Below, piece after piece: positions 1-9,241 of a stretch of 31,011 nucleotides of DNA. Numbering within the stretch: the first letter of the stretch is position 1; each line of letters opens with the position of its first letter. Source of the DNA: Basidiobolus meristosporus CBS 931.73 (Eukaryota > Basidiobolomycota > Basidiobolomycetes > Basidiobolales > Basidiobolaceae); NCBI GenBank assembly GCA_002104905.1, contig MCFE01000843.1:1-31011 (forward strand), given 5' to 3'. The notes beneath the pieces were generated by a model. It saw only the letters and a program-made list of their open reading frames with translations, was not told the DNA's origin and ran no database searches. The translations under genes and the position numbers were made by a program.

Positions 1-21
1 AACTGACTCACATCTTCACAG

Positions 22-834
22 TGTATACTATACGGAGCTTCTAGTGAACTTTACGAGAAACAACAAACAGTTCATTAGGAAATTAGAGGAGGCCTTGAAA
101 GATTTCCTCAACAATCCCAGCAAGAAGATGCTGCACCTGCCCCCAATGAAGGCAATCCAGCGAGCTGTTGTACACGAGGTTGCAAAATTCTACCAACTGG
201 ACTCTGAAAGTGTAGATCTGGAGCCTAAACGCAGTGTAATTCTTCACAAGAACTCTATGCTCTGCAAAATGTACGATCAATTTGGATTATTTTGTGTAAT
301 TATGATGTGTTGACCATTGCCATAGACCACAGCCTTTGATATCGGAATATATCGCCCAGGGCGGCGGTGTCAATGTTCCAAATGACGAGACAGATGAGAT
401 TATTGAGCAAAATGCAATTGAAATACTGGGCTTGGATGACGACCTGGACCCCAATAACCTAGACGAACTCCTGAAATTGGTTATCGGTCATCGACCGAAC
501 CAATATGAATACCGCTGGTAAGCATTTTAATATCCCTCTTTCTTAACCGCTTGTACTTACCTCGTTCTGTAGGTTAACGGAGAAAGATGTTGCTATAGTT
601 GTTGCAGATACCACCGGCGAAGCTGGAGATGTAGAGCGAAAGGTTCTGAAAGCTGTTGAGCAGCTCCAATTAGAGCTTGCCTCACTGGCAACAAGTGTAG
701 CACCTCGCGCTGCACCCACAAGGGGCTATCGAAAGACGAGGCAACCGCAACCAGTCCAACTACAAGAGAATGTGGTGCCAACATGGTCGAGCAATATGTT
801 TGATGCCTTAGAGCCGTCTAACCCTTGGAATTAG
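22..834 (+). CDS. NF-X1/FAP1-type transcription regulator, C-terminal part (5' partial)
   Basis: This is the C-terminal 233 residues of an NF-X1/FAP1 family protein, a family with NFX-type zinc fingers followed by an R3H nucleic-acid-binding domain. The zinc fingers would lie upstream of the window. I read exons 22-270, 326-517 and 573-834, joined by two 55-nt GT-AG introns. Position 22 follows a cacag acceptor preceded by a ctgactca branch-like site. The R3H domain spans roughly the first 75 residues: a hydrophobic helix (QFIRKLEEALKDFL), a HLPPMKAIQRAVVHEVAKFY core with the Arg-x3-His pair at codons 161 and 173, then EPKRSV. After the first intron PQPLISEYI, which follows R3H in this family, continues in frame. 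The tail holds YEYRWLTEKDVAIVVAD and then a Gln/Pro-rich stretch ending at TAG. The first intron was placed with the catag acceptor because the nearby cacag acceptor breaks the frame. The family call rests on R3H plus tail pattern; another R3H protein is possible. Confidence 0.75.
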
Positions 835-905
835 AGACCTTCAATCCTAGCTTTACATCCCAATATGTTAATTTTAGTAGAAGCCGGGAGTACTCGGTGG
901 AATAT

Positions 906-911
906 AATAAA
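906..911 (+). terminator. poly(A) signal AATAAA of the R3H gene
   Basis: An exact AATAAA lies 72 nt after the TAG stop, in an A/T-rich stretch. It faces the convergent arrestin gene, and the 400-nt gap between the two stops holds nothing else that I can see. Confidence 0.55.
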
Positions 912-1235
912 TTCAATCTTACATAAGTACCTACCAGAAAACACTTCTCTTCCCCGCGCCAGAGTTATCCTGGCATGTTACTCAAGTTTGGAACCACAAT
1001 TGGTGATTTATTTGTACTCGATTCAAGACGCCTAAGCAGTTTACTGATATAGGAAGACTAAAGCAGATCGCATCACGTAACAAGAATGCTGTTACAGCTT
1101 TGATACCAAGCTGTAGAGAGAGAATAGATAGTGCAAGCATGCTGAAGTCCGAGGTTTTTGTGATTGTACTATATACAATATGCTGAAGAGAAATATACAT
1201 GGAATCCGGTTATATATAATACGAGTCGGCCACAT

Positions 1236-2230
1236 TTAAGGAAGCCTAACTTGCGGTGACTGTAAAGCCTGGGAGTATGAGGGCAGATCTTCTGTTGTCT
1301 CCACTGGTGGGGCAATGATCAATGTGCATCTGAGCACAATAGACTTGGTTCTGCTATTAGCCTGGAACAAGATAAATATCTCCAATTGATGGCTTATCGT
1401 GATGAGGTCGTTATTCATGTCTGGCATGATTTTGGGCTGATTTGGGATTTTGATGTAGGCAAGCTTGCTAACAGACCCCGGTGGGTCGGTCACAAGCTCT
1501 TCCATAAGAGGGTACCAGCGCTCCAATGTCACCTTTTTCTTGTTCAGCCTCTCCAGTAGCCCAAACCGTATACCCAGGATATTTACGTGTTCAAAGAGCG
1601 GCCAAAGATTGAATTCGATAGGCAGCCTTTGCCCCAAGGTGGCCACTTTACGATCAATCATCATCTGATACTCTAGATACTCAGGCCAACAGTTTCTCAT
1701 CGTCACCGAGTCGAGAAGATCGATCTCGTTGGCAACATGGAAACGGCTCATCGTTATTTCCTTGTGTGATCGTGTTCTGATGTTCAGCTGAATTCCGGGG
1801 ACCTTCAGTTCGGCAACTAGATTGTAGCGAACGGATAGGATGCTCGATATCACCGTCTCGGTCATATCCCCACGCAACGGGATCTCGAACGGAAAGATGT
1901 GAGCACCGGCTGGAAGGGTGATGGATCTTTCTTGCTCGACGCCGAGAAGCACGCCGATCCATATGGTCTGCTTTCTGGCCGACTTTAACGACCATATCTC
2001 ATGGACTAGATAACAATGCGGTTCGTGTTAGGAACTACGATGATTTGATGCAACTGCTCTGCTTAATTACCATGGTTACTCAACTTGAGCTTCAGACTCA
2101 GAGTAAGTGATAGAATCTTTTTGGGTCTTCGCAACTCCAGCAATACATGCCCAGTGAGAGGACTACTCTGTGCTTCCAGGGGGCCTCCCATGAAGGTTAC
2201 GTGCGGTTTGGGTAAGTATATTTGCAACAT
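1236..2230 (-). CDS. Arrestin-fold (alpha-arrestin-like) protein, 309 aa
   Basis: The gene has two exons, 2230-2071 and 2005-1236, joined by a 65-nt intron (GTAATT...CTAG, with branch-like cctaac). The start is the ATG that opens MLQIYLPKPHVTFMGGPLEA, the usual first strands of an arrestin N-domain. It continues with GHVLLELRRPKKILSLTLSL and, after the intron, LPAGAHIFPFEIPL, the family's fatty or P-loop strand. A C-domain follows with PIEFNLWPLFEHVNILGIRF and LITISHQLEIFILFQ. The C-terminus carries EDLPSYSQ, similar to the L/PPxY motifs through which alpha-arrestins recruit Nedd4/Rsp5 ubiquitin ligases to membrane cargo. At 309 residues it is short for fungal ART proteins and consists of little more than the two arrestin domains. 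The fold assignment comes from strand patterns; the trafficking-adaptor role is inferred from the family. Confidence 0.72.
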
Positions 2231-4298
2231 CTTAGTACCGCCCAATGTAGGTTGTTTAAAAGCCTAGAAGTCAACACGGTGTGCGAAGGAATGCCACACA
2301 GCTCACAGAACAGACCAATGTTTACAATGTGTAGGGCCTTCGAGGGATTTTGCGCACTATTTATAAACGAGCATCCATTTGTTCGATATGACGATCGTCT
2401 TAGTACAAAAGTGGACATGCGAAACCTGGGGCACCCGGGACTCATCGCCAGTTGCCAATCCAATACAAGTCGTATCAAGCGCCAGACGTGTGCCCCCGAG
2501 TATTTGTGTTCAATAACAGCAAATACCGGATGGGAAAATAAAGTTAAGCGGCCACTGTAGAATCCCCCTGATTCAACTATTTGATGAATCAAGCCGAGCT
2601 CCATTACGGCTTATCGTAGGTGACTAGCCACTCAGAATGGATGAGAAGGTGGGTATAAACTGGCCCATGACCACTCACACATTGACGCTGGAATCAGAAG
2701 TTCCATCAGAAATGAGTTAAGGAACCTGAAATCCAAATGAGTCTTGATCTAGCCTAATTTGACATTAAAGTTGGTGCAACGTGAATCATCAAGTTAAGCT
2801 TGAATTATCTTGGGCATCAACTCAATCATCATCACGTTGGTTGCAATGAGAAGGCAAGCCATCCGTGTCACCACTACAAGAAAAATGGGTTCTACTGCTA
2901 TTCTGCTGCTTGGGTTGATTTTGTAGGAACTGCAGGCTGAACCCAAGATGCCTGATTGATTATCAACGAACCGGTACGTTATCAGGTAATCCAAGGGATC
3001 TCTAGCTGGCTTTACTGCGTTTACAGTGCCCTATACAAAGGAGGGTTGCCATGTGTCAATGGATACGTGATAATGGATAGCGCCCTACCATTGTTAGAAA
3101 ATTACATTCCCCAAAGATAATACGCACAACCGGAAAACAATCTCACAACATGCATTTCTCCAAACCCGATCAAATCCCAAAACTCCGCCATAATGAATGG
3201 AAGTCAATGCAAGCAGCTGGTCCTAAAAAGGGGGGACAAACCATGAAAGTACAATCGAGTAAGCCACAGCTGATCACGGCCACCTCTGATTTACTGATCC
3301 TTTAGTCTGGGAATATGGATCTGTAGGAACTGGCTTCCAACTGTCATGGAATTCGTTCGAGTAACATTCCACTTGCTCTAGAGCTCTAGAGTTTTGCATT
3401 CCGGTGTTCCAGAAATTGGCGCTATGGAGCTTACTTCACCGGATACCGGAACATTGCCCCGATTAGGCGTCCCCTGTATTCCACCCTGAGGTCACCGGGA
3501 CTTCAGTGGCCGAAGGGACGTACACTCAACATCGAGTCCCAACTCCTCAAATCCTCTGGTGTTCAGAGCTTCCTCCAATTCTGGAGTTGAAACTCCTCAA
3601 ATATGGTGGAGCATTCATCACGTTGCCAGCCTGGCTTCAACCTCAAGGCCATCCACTGCTCCGATTGGCACTGTCTCTCCTTTCTCTTAGTAGGCACATG
3701 ACCAGGTTGAGCCGATATTCTCATACAAATCTCACCAATCAGGTCTCGTTGAACGATGGAGTTCCTGGGACCGATCTTGAATATGGAAATGCTAACATCG
3801 TTAAGTGGATTGGTTTATGGATATGATCTCCAGTGGGCATCTTCCAAATTTCCCCATGGCCCACATGAGCAGAGTGGCCATACCTGCTTGCAACCAGTTC
3901 ACTTACGTGATTATCATCAGTATCCTAATGATGCCTGGTCCATGAAAATGGTTATCAAGCAACGTACTGCGACACCAGCTGGGCAGTAACCATCTTGGGC
4001 TTCACCTACAACTACAACCGGCTTCAAGATATATTCGTACAAATGGAAAGCAGGGGTGGGCTGCAAACGTGAACTAGAATTCCCAGAGTTGGTAACTACA
4101 ACGTATTACTACCGAGAATTCAAGCCAATTCAGTTTGCTGCTTAAAGCTACTGTGAAGACTGAGATTGAAGTGGAAGTGAAAGAGGAAGGGTCAGCAAAC
4201 GACATCCCGTAACGGATAAACTGATTCCGTCAAACTTAACTGATATGACCCTGCAGAAAAAACCACACCACAGTGCACAATCTTATTTCTTTTCAGAA
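2231..4298. other. Intergenic region, no supportable gene
   Basis: This gap of about 2 kb lies upstream of the arrestin gene and downstream of the Gly-rich gene. Open stretches at 2222-2560 (+), 2197-2604 (-) and 3506-3826 (+) overlap on both strands, lack family motifs and show no promoter or splice pattern, so I treat them as chance. I saw no tRNA, repeat array or mobile element. Confidence 0.5.
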
Positions 4299-4304
4299 TT
4301 TATT
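4299..4304 (-). terminator. poly(A) signal of the Gly-rich secreted protein gene
   Basis: On the minus strand AATAAA (plus strand TTTATT) lies 36 nt beyond the TAA stop of the Gly/Asn/Trp-repeat gene. Confidence 0.5.
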
Positions 4305-4339
4305 TATGATCAAAGGATGGAAATCAGGGACTCGGAGAT

Positions 4340-4762
4340 TTACCATCCACCCCCTCCGTTCCATCCGTCGGGTCCACCACCGCCGTTCCATCCGTCAGGT
4401 CCACCACCGCCATTCCATCCTCCATCACCATTCCAGCCACCATCTCCATTCCACCCGTTAGCATAAACAATTCTGGTACCGCCGTTTCCACCACCGCCAC
4501 CACCGTTGTTGTTGTTGCTGCTGCTGCTGCTACTGCTGCTGGAAGCGCGAGTGCGCTGCCATGGGAAACCACGTCCACCAGTAAGGACATTGCTGATTGG
4601 AGTACTAATGAAATCATCAACAGTAGCAATCGCAACACGAGCAATATCACGAGGGATTCTCAACAGACGGGGAGTCTGAGGTTCAGGCTCGGCAACAGGA
4701 GATGCTTGACTGAAAAGGACCATAGAAATGAGACAGCTGTAGGCAAGGGCTTTCTTCATCAT
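4340..4762 (-). CDS. Small secreted Ser/Asn/Gly-rich protein with Trp-Asn-Gly repeats, 140 aa
   Basis: I start at the first ATG of the MMKK pair, because the longer open frame upstream runs across the TATA box. MMKKALAYSCLISMVLFSQASP is a clear signal peptide (basic N-region, hydrophobic core, cleavage near residues 20-22). A roughly 50-residue domain without recognised homology follows (RLLRIPRDIARVAIATVDDF...ISNVLTGGRGFPW). Then comes a low-complexity tail: nine Ser, four Asn, a Gly run, and five or six copies of a GGWNG unit, some spaced by GGGPD, ending in Trp. There are no cysteines after the signal peptide and no GPI-attachment pattern. The tail suggests an extracellular structural or adhesive protein, which is inference only. 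The antisense strand is open with Pro-rich repeats, but it lacks a signal peptide or promoter, so minus is the coding strand. The gene has a TATA box and a poly(A) signal. Confidence 0.78.
   Translation of the reverse strand: MMKKALAYSCLISMVLFSQASPVAEPEPQTPRLLRIPRDIARVAIATVDDFISTPISNVLTGGRGFPWQRTRASSSSSSSSSNNNNGGGGGGNGGTRIVYANGWNGDGGWNGDGGWNGGGGPDGWNGGGGPDGWNGGGGW
4343..4457 (-). repeat. In-frame tandem repeats coding WNG(G/D)GG units
   Basis: The plus strand shows successive near-copies of a unit around ccattccatcc(g/t)tc, with spacers of two lengths (about 18 and 24 nt). On the minus strand they encode WNGDGG and WNGGGGPDG units. All length steps are multiples of three, so unit gain or loss keeps the frame and would change tail length. 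Confidence 0.75.
4505..4541 (-). repeat. Trinucleotide microsatellite coding Ser and Asn runs
   Basis: Four GTT units followed by eight GCT-type units (one interrupted, ACT) on the plus strand. Read on the minus strand they give the AGC/AGT serine run followed by the AAC asparagine run of the secreted repeat protein. Confidence 0.8.
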
Positions 4763-4839
4763 CGTGATATTGGTCGACAGCGGGGTTGTAGTGGGAAAGG
4801 AGCAAACGAGCGGTGAGGAAAAGTGATATCGCACTGCAC

Positions 4840-4846
4840 TTTTATA
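4840..4846 (-). promoter_or_regulatory. TATA box of the Gly-rich secreted protein gene
   Basis: TATAAAA on the minus strand lies 78-84 nt before the MMKK start codon, and the gap is otherwise an unstructured leader. It resembles the spacing of the other TATA-driven genes in the window. Confidence 0.6.
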
Positions 4847-5261
4847 GGTCTCTGTGGAGAACAAAGCCCTCCCGAAAGGTATCAAACAGGAGAGTTTGAC
4901 ATTGTATATTGTCATCTACATAATAGTAAGTACGCTTATGCAGACTCCCGATACGAAACATGTTTGAAACTAGAGAACTCCATTCGCTGGCCTATCATAT
5001 GTGCCACTAAGATCATTGTAATTTCCGGTTATTGTAATGAAACTCCAAGGTAGAGTGTATCAGCGGCTTTACCAACTTCAACGTGGACTGGCCTTGAAGT
5101 GGGTGAACATGATTAGGAAACACTCCTTTGTTTCATGACCAGAGCCTTGCATCATTGAATAATCCACACTCCCCTAACACCCAAGAGTCTGATTCAAGCC
5201 AAAAGCATCATTGATTGTGCATGAGTCGTCAAGTTCCCATTGGTGAGATATTCGGTGAGAT
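4847..5261. other. Intergenic region between two minus-strand genes
   Basis: Holds the upstream region of the Gly-rich gene and the distal 3' flank of the C2 gene. I see no gene, repeat or RNA feature here. Confidence 0.5.
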
Positions 5262-5267
5262 TTTATT
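5262..5267 (-). terminator. poly(A) signal of the C2-domain gene
   Basis: AATAAA on the minus strand, about 39 nt past the TAG stop. Confidence 0.5.
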
Positions 5268-5305
5268 AGAAGATTGGATGAGATGCGAAAACATGAGATT
5301 GGGGT

Positions 5306-5677
5306 CTAGCACATACTAATGCGTAGGTGGACTTCCCCTACGGATTTCCCTTTTTTGTTGCTCAACACCCACCAGCCTTCGATCCAGCCACGCTGGGCGA
5401 CTTCTTGTAGGGAAACAATGCAAGATCCAACCTTGTCAGTATCCATACCGAACATTTCACGATCCAGCAGTTCCACATGTAGGTCTCTGTGATGGTCGTC
5501 GAACTTCAGGGTGAAGGTTTCATTGTATACAGGGTTGGCGTCGTTGCGACGCGATGAGGTCTTTTCCTTGGAGGTGATTCCACGGCCAGTGTAGAGCTTG
5601 AAAATGGGATCGATTTTGTCGAACAGATCGTTGTTCTTGAGGTTACGGCCTTCGATGACGGTTACTTGAATGGGCAT
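5306..5677 (-). CDS. Single-C2-domain protein, 123 aa
   Basis: Intronless, and the whole protein is one C2 domain, a beta-sandwich that binds phospholipid, often with calcium. It opens with MPIQVTVIEGRNLKNNDLFD, followed by KIDPIFKLYTG, the NDANPVYNETFTLKF strand, HVELLDREMFGMDTDKVG and a final strand EVHLRISMC. Candidate calcium ligands are D17 and D23 in loop 1 and D72, E74 and D81 in loop 3; the usual Asp at position 74 is Glu, which may weaken binding. There is no signal peptide or membrane segment, so it is probably cytosolic and recruited to membranes. The start is the only ATG that opens the first strand. A weak TATA (TTAAATA) lies 47 nt upstream. Stand-alone C2 proteins of this size occur in fungi and plants; their partners cannot be told from sequence. 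Confidence 0.85.
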   Translation of the reverse strand: MPIQVTVIEGRNLKNNDLFDKIDPIFKLYTGRGITSKEKTSSRRNDANPVYNETFTLKFDDHHRDLHVELLDREMFGMDTDKVGSCIVSLQEVAQRGWIEGWWVLSNKKGKSVGEVHLRISMC

Positions 5678-5723
5678 GTTGGGGAAGTTGGGAGTGTATA
5701 CTGTACACCAAGAAATTTTCTTC

Positions 5724-5730
5724 TATTTAA
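5724..5730 (-). promoter_or_regulatory. TATA-like element of the C2 gene
   Basis: TTAAATA on the minus strand, 47 nt before the ATG. It is a weaker match than the TATAAAA boxes of the neighbouring genes, but at the same spacing. Confidence 0.4.
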
Positions 5731-7633
5731 GCCTTTTCCTAGATTCTTGGACCTGGCATCGAGCTAGCGCACATAGGTATTTGTAATACATTGACGGTCC
5801 AAAACCCAAAGCCTGATTGTGTCCAATTCGCCTCATCCAGGGCAAGCTATATTTAACCGACCGTCTATTGGTGATGCGCCCTCCTGATTTAGAACCTCCC
5901 CTCGAAATGGGTATATGATGACGTGGGACTTCAGGAGTAAGCATGAATTCATGGTATTTAGAAGCCCCGATCGGCAAATAACACACCTAATCGAAACATC
6001 ATGGAATTCATGCGCCACGCCACTACCAATTGGATAGCGCCCGGATGGAATGCCTGATCTATTCCGTGGCTTGGCAGGAAATGGGTGTGTTGCTGCCACC
6101 ATTTTGCTACTGCCACCTTCAGGCGTATGCTCTGCTCGATATAACAAGGCGGGATCTGATATACTCATGATAACCCTGGGCATGACCACCACAATGCTAG
6201 GCACCAAATATTTGCGTCGCCATATTTAGATCAGGTGCTGCGTACCACACGTCTCCATAGGGATTCATCGCATACGGGATGCATCTCTTCCGTCATCCGT
6301 GACACATTGGATTAGGATCAAGTAGAAAATACTTGTGCATATGCTTGCTCTGCACGCATCTACATTCTCCCCCGCACATGGTAGGTGCATACGGCGGAGA
6401 TATCCATTCATAGCATTCCACAAATAGTCCTGGTGCAAGTCCAAGATACGAATTGATTTGCGGAGCATAGACTACGCTTCCGCCTTCCTTGCTGGCTGAG
6501 ACCCAAAAAGCACAAACGATTGGGAAGCCATTCAGTGCCCTTGTGGTTGCAGCCCGCTAGTCATCATGCTGTGTAGCACACACACCTCAAGAGGTTTCAA
6601 AGCAGTCTTCAGCAATAGCCCTGGACTAATCGGGTGGGAGCCCTTGTTGTGGCGGATGGACAGGTTTATTCCAACTTGGAATTGAGGTTGGTTTCTTGCA
6701 TACGTATATGTATCTGGATCATTCTCGAAAATACCCTCACGCTTGTGACTGTATGAGTAGTCGTACTATCGCTCATTCTGCACTTCGCCCTAGCCTTGCA
6801 ACAGGCAATCTGAGCCTGAGAAGTCTGCACCCCAAAATCCTGAAGGGATGATGCTTCTTCGTCTGGGTTTCTAACATTTGTGTCTCCGGGCTCGGCATGG
6901 CGATTGCATTGCTAGGCAAGGTTCTCTTGTCCAAATGAGGTGTAACCATTGTTTAGTGTCGCGACAGCCATTCGTACTTCGTATAGCTTGATTCTCCAGC
7001 GAAGAGGCTCTCCAAATCAAGCTGCAATAGAGTCTTTGGGTTTTGCTGTTGCGCCTCGTACAGGTCCTTTCCCAAGAGTCCCAGCTTTCAGAGTTCACTC
7101 TTTGTGTCATTATCAGCGCGCGGGTATCATCACTTTGTGTAAAACCCATCCATTTGCTCCACTAGAGATATTGTGACTTTGTATGTAGAGCTTCGATTTC
7201 ACAAGTCAACTGATGTTTCTATGCTTGTTGCTTGGGAATTGGTGAATGGGCGGTCCATACAGATACTTCGGTGTTCGGCACATGAACCTGTCGGTGTTAC
7301 TGACTACTGGATACACCCAATACATACAGATTCCATTCGCGGTCTTGTATCGGCTGGTGGGCTCTCCAAGGGTACCATGCACCATTGGAAAACAATCAAT
7401 TCTGCGTTCTCCAAACCTCGAGGACAAGCATGTGCATAACCCTGTTTCATTCTCACCATGATATGTGGCACCTAACAACCGAGGGTTTTACAGCCACTTG
7501 GCTGACCATGTAGCCTTCGATTGATGGAGTGGAGCCGGCGATGTTGCTAATACAAAGCATCGTTAAGCAAGTATTGACCAAGCACTTTGTAACTGATTTG
7601 TAACCGTTATACATCAGATCCTAAACAGGCCGA
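5731..7633. other. Intergenic region, no supportable gene
   Basis: About 1.9 kb between the divergent C2 (-) and PEBP (+) genes. Several open frames of 60-120 codons overlap on both strands (for example 5833-6207 and 6871-7149 minus, 7173-7439 plus), but none has domain motifs or credible splice extensions. I found no tRNA-like cloverleaf or repeat. Confidence 0.5.
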
Positions 7634-7640
7634 TATAAAA
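7634..7640 (+). promoter_or_regulatory. TATA box of the PEBP gene
   Basis: TATAAAA lies 50 nt before the start codon, and the leader between has no upstream ATG in frame. Confidence 0.65.
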
Positions 7641-7689
7641 GAAATGGATAGTTCGGTGAGTCTGACGATCAATCGAGCAGCCGCCAGTT

Positions 7690-8208
7690 ATGCCTAGTTC
7701 AGCTGCTCGCACACTTCTATGGGTACCGTATTTATTAGTGCTCCTGGCTATGGTAGACGCTTTAATTCTAAAAGTGGCTTACAATGATGGAAAGGAGGTG
7801 GATCAAGGGAATGAGCTCCTGATCTCTGAAACCCAAACCCAGCCTCAAGTGTCTTTTGACGGGCTTAGTGATAAGCTGTACACATTGATCATGGCGGATC
7901 CCGATGTTCCTTCTCGAGCAAACCCTACTTTGAGAGAGTTCAGGCATTGGGTGGTGGGAAACATCCATAGCGATGACATAGACAAAGGAGACATCGTCAC
8001 CAGCTATATGGGTCCTGCCACTCCACCGAAGACTGGGTATCATAGATACCAGTTTATGCTCTACGAACAGCCGGGACCCATCAACTACGAGAAACTTCCA
8101 GAGGAGAAATCCCAGCGTCTTCATTTCAACTCCGAAGCCTTTGTCAAAGAGAACCAGCTGGAGCTGGTCGCCTCGAACTATTTCGTTGCCGAGAACAAGG
8201 CCCAGTAA
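7690..8208 (+). CDS. Secreted phosphatidylethanolamine-binding protein (PEBP), 172 aa
   Basis: Intronless. The N-terminus MPSSAARTLLWVPYLLVLLA is a signal peptide or anchor (hydrophobic core at about residues 9-22, cleavage probably after VDA). The rest is a PEBP fold: the first conserved block reads YTLIMADPDVPSRANPT and continues REFRHWVVGNI; the second reads GPATPPKTGYHRYQFMLYEQ. These blocks form the anion-binding pocket, with the Asp-Pro-Asp and His-Trp-Val-Val-Gly signatures intact. Most PEBPs are cytosolic kinase or protease regulators. A version with a leader resembles the secretory or vacuolar carboxypeptidase-inhibitor type, though the actual ligand is unknown. The start is the first ATG after the TATA box, and AATAAA follows the stop by 20 nt. 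The protein is near normal family length once the leader is removed. Confidence 0.9.
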   Translation: MPSSAARTLLWVPYLLVLLAMVDALILKVAYNDGKEVDQGNELLISETQTQPQVSFDGLSDKLYTLIMADPDVPSRANPTLREFRHWVVGNIHSDDIDKGDIVTSYMGPATPPKTGYHRYQFMLYEQPGPINYEKLPEEKSQRLHFNSEAFVKENQLELVASNYFVAENKAQ

Positions 8209-8228
8209 CAGATCGGAGTGGTGTTGTC

Positions 8229-8234
8229 AATAAA
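8229..8234 (+). terminator. poly(A) signal of the PEBP gene
   Basis: AATAAA 20 nt after the TAA stop. Confidence 0.55.
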
Positions 8235-9043
8235 GTGAATAAGGTCCTGGTTAACCTGACGTTCATGGATTCGCTGAGCCTACCTTGTATTGATTTTGTT
8301 TACCAAATTAAAGAGATATCTGATTAATAGCCGATCCATATTCGCCTGAAAGTTCCCAAATCCATGGCGCCTTTATATCTAGGCACCGAGTGCTGGGTTG
8401 CCCTCTCAATGGAGGTAGGGTTCACTCCCGCCATCCGTTAGAATGTTCAATCAATCAGCAGTAGGCCTTGAGCCCGAGGTATTCGAATCTCCGTTTTCAT
8501 GTGAGATTGAAGAATGGTTTTCGCTAATAGAATTTGGCATCAATTGGTGACACCATAGTTGTGAATATTTTCCTTCGGAACGATGGAGTCCGGCAAGTCT
8601 GACCTTGGAGGACAAGGAGATTTGTTGATGCGGTTGGTAGTCACAGAGATGGATACATCGGCCCAGTACACAAGTCCGGACTTCCGATAAATCTAACTGG
8701 AGGTACATATGCATGCACATCGTGTGTTCGTATGTGCCAATTGTGCCACAACTCTGCACCATATCAGCTCTTGTTCAGTCCAAAATAGTGGTTGCCAACG
8801 GAGCGCAACAAGCATGTCCTTACAGAAGTAACCAACACCTAACTCGTCGGTGCGCGTGCTTACATTGATCGATGCGATGGACCGCCAGACATGGATATGC
8901 CTATAGCCAAGACTCACACACAGGAACACAATGCCAACGCTTCTCAGGCTCCGACCTTTCCGGGCGGGTCGAGGGGTAAGGCCGTTCTCTGACTACATCG
9001 TCACCAATAGGACCAAGGGTTGCTGATCTGGGACTACTCCATC
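8235..9043. other. Intergenic region, no supportable gene
   Basis: Lies between the convergent PEBP (+) and UBE2S-like (-) genes. Open stretches at 8451-8762 and 8693-8929 (-) have no recognisable motif. Nothing else seen. Confidence 0.5.
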
Positions 9044-9049
9044 TTTATT
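9044..9049 (-). terminator. Possible poly(A) signal of the UBE2S-like gene
   Basis: AATAAA on the minus strand, about 193 nt after the stop. The distance is long compared with the other genes here, so the assignment is weak. Confidence 0.3.
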
Positions 9050-9241
9050 CGTTGAATAAGACAGAAAACTACTACGTTCTATGATTTATACGATACAGAG
9101 AATTTCGAAGGAACGTATGGGTTGGATGGTATCAAGTGGCCTTAAATAAAGTACAAACGACTAACTAGGAGGTGGCGAGGGGGATGACTGGAAATGCGAG
9201 ACACCAAGGGGGGATTGGATAGTGAGAGGGCCATCATGAAT

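Noticed and set aside
4245-4466. Plus-strand frame with Pro-Phe-His-Pro repeats
   Set aside because: It is the antisense of the Gly/Trp repeats. The minus strand has the signal peptide, TATA box and poly(A) signal, so the plus frame is a shadow.
5115-5128. GGAAACACTCCTT shared with the palindrome spacer (15095-15107)
   Set aside because: A 13-base match is expected by chance several times in 31 kb, and the surroundings do not align.
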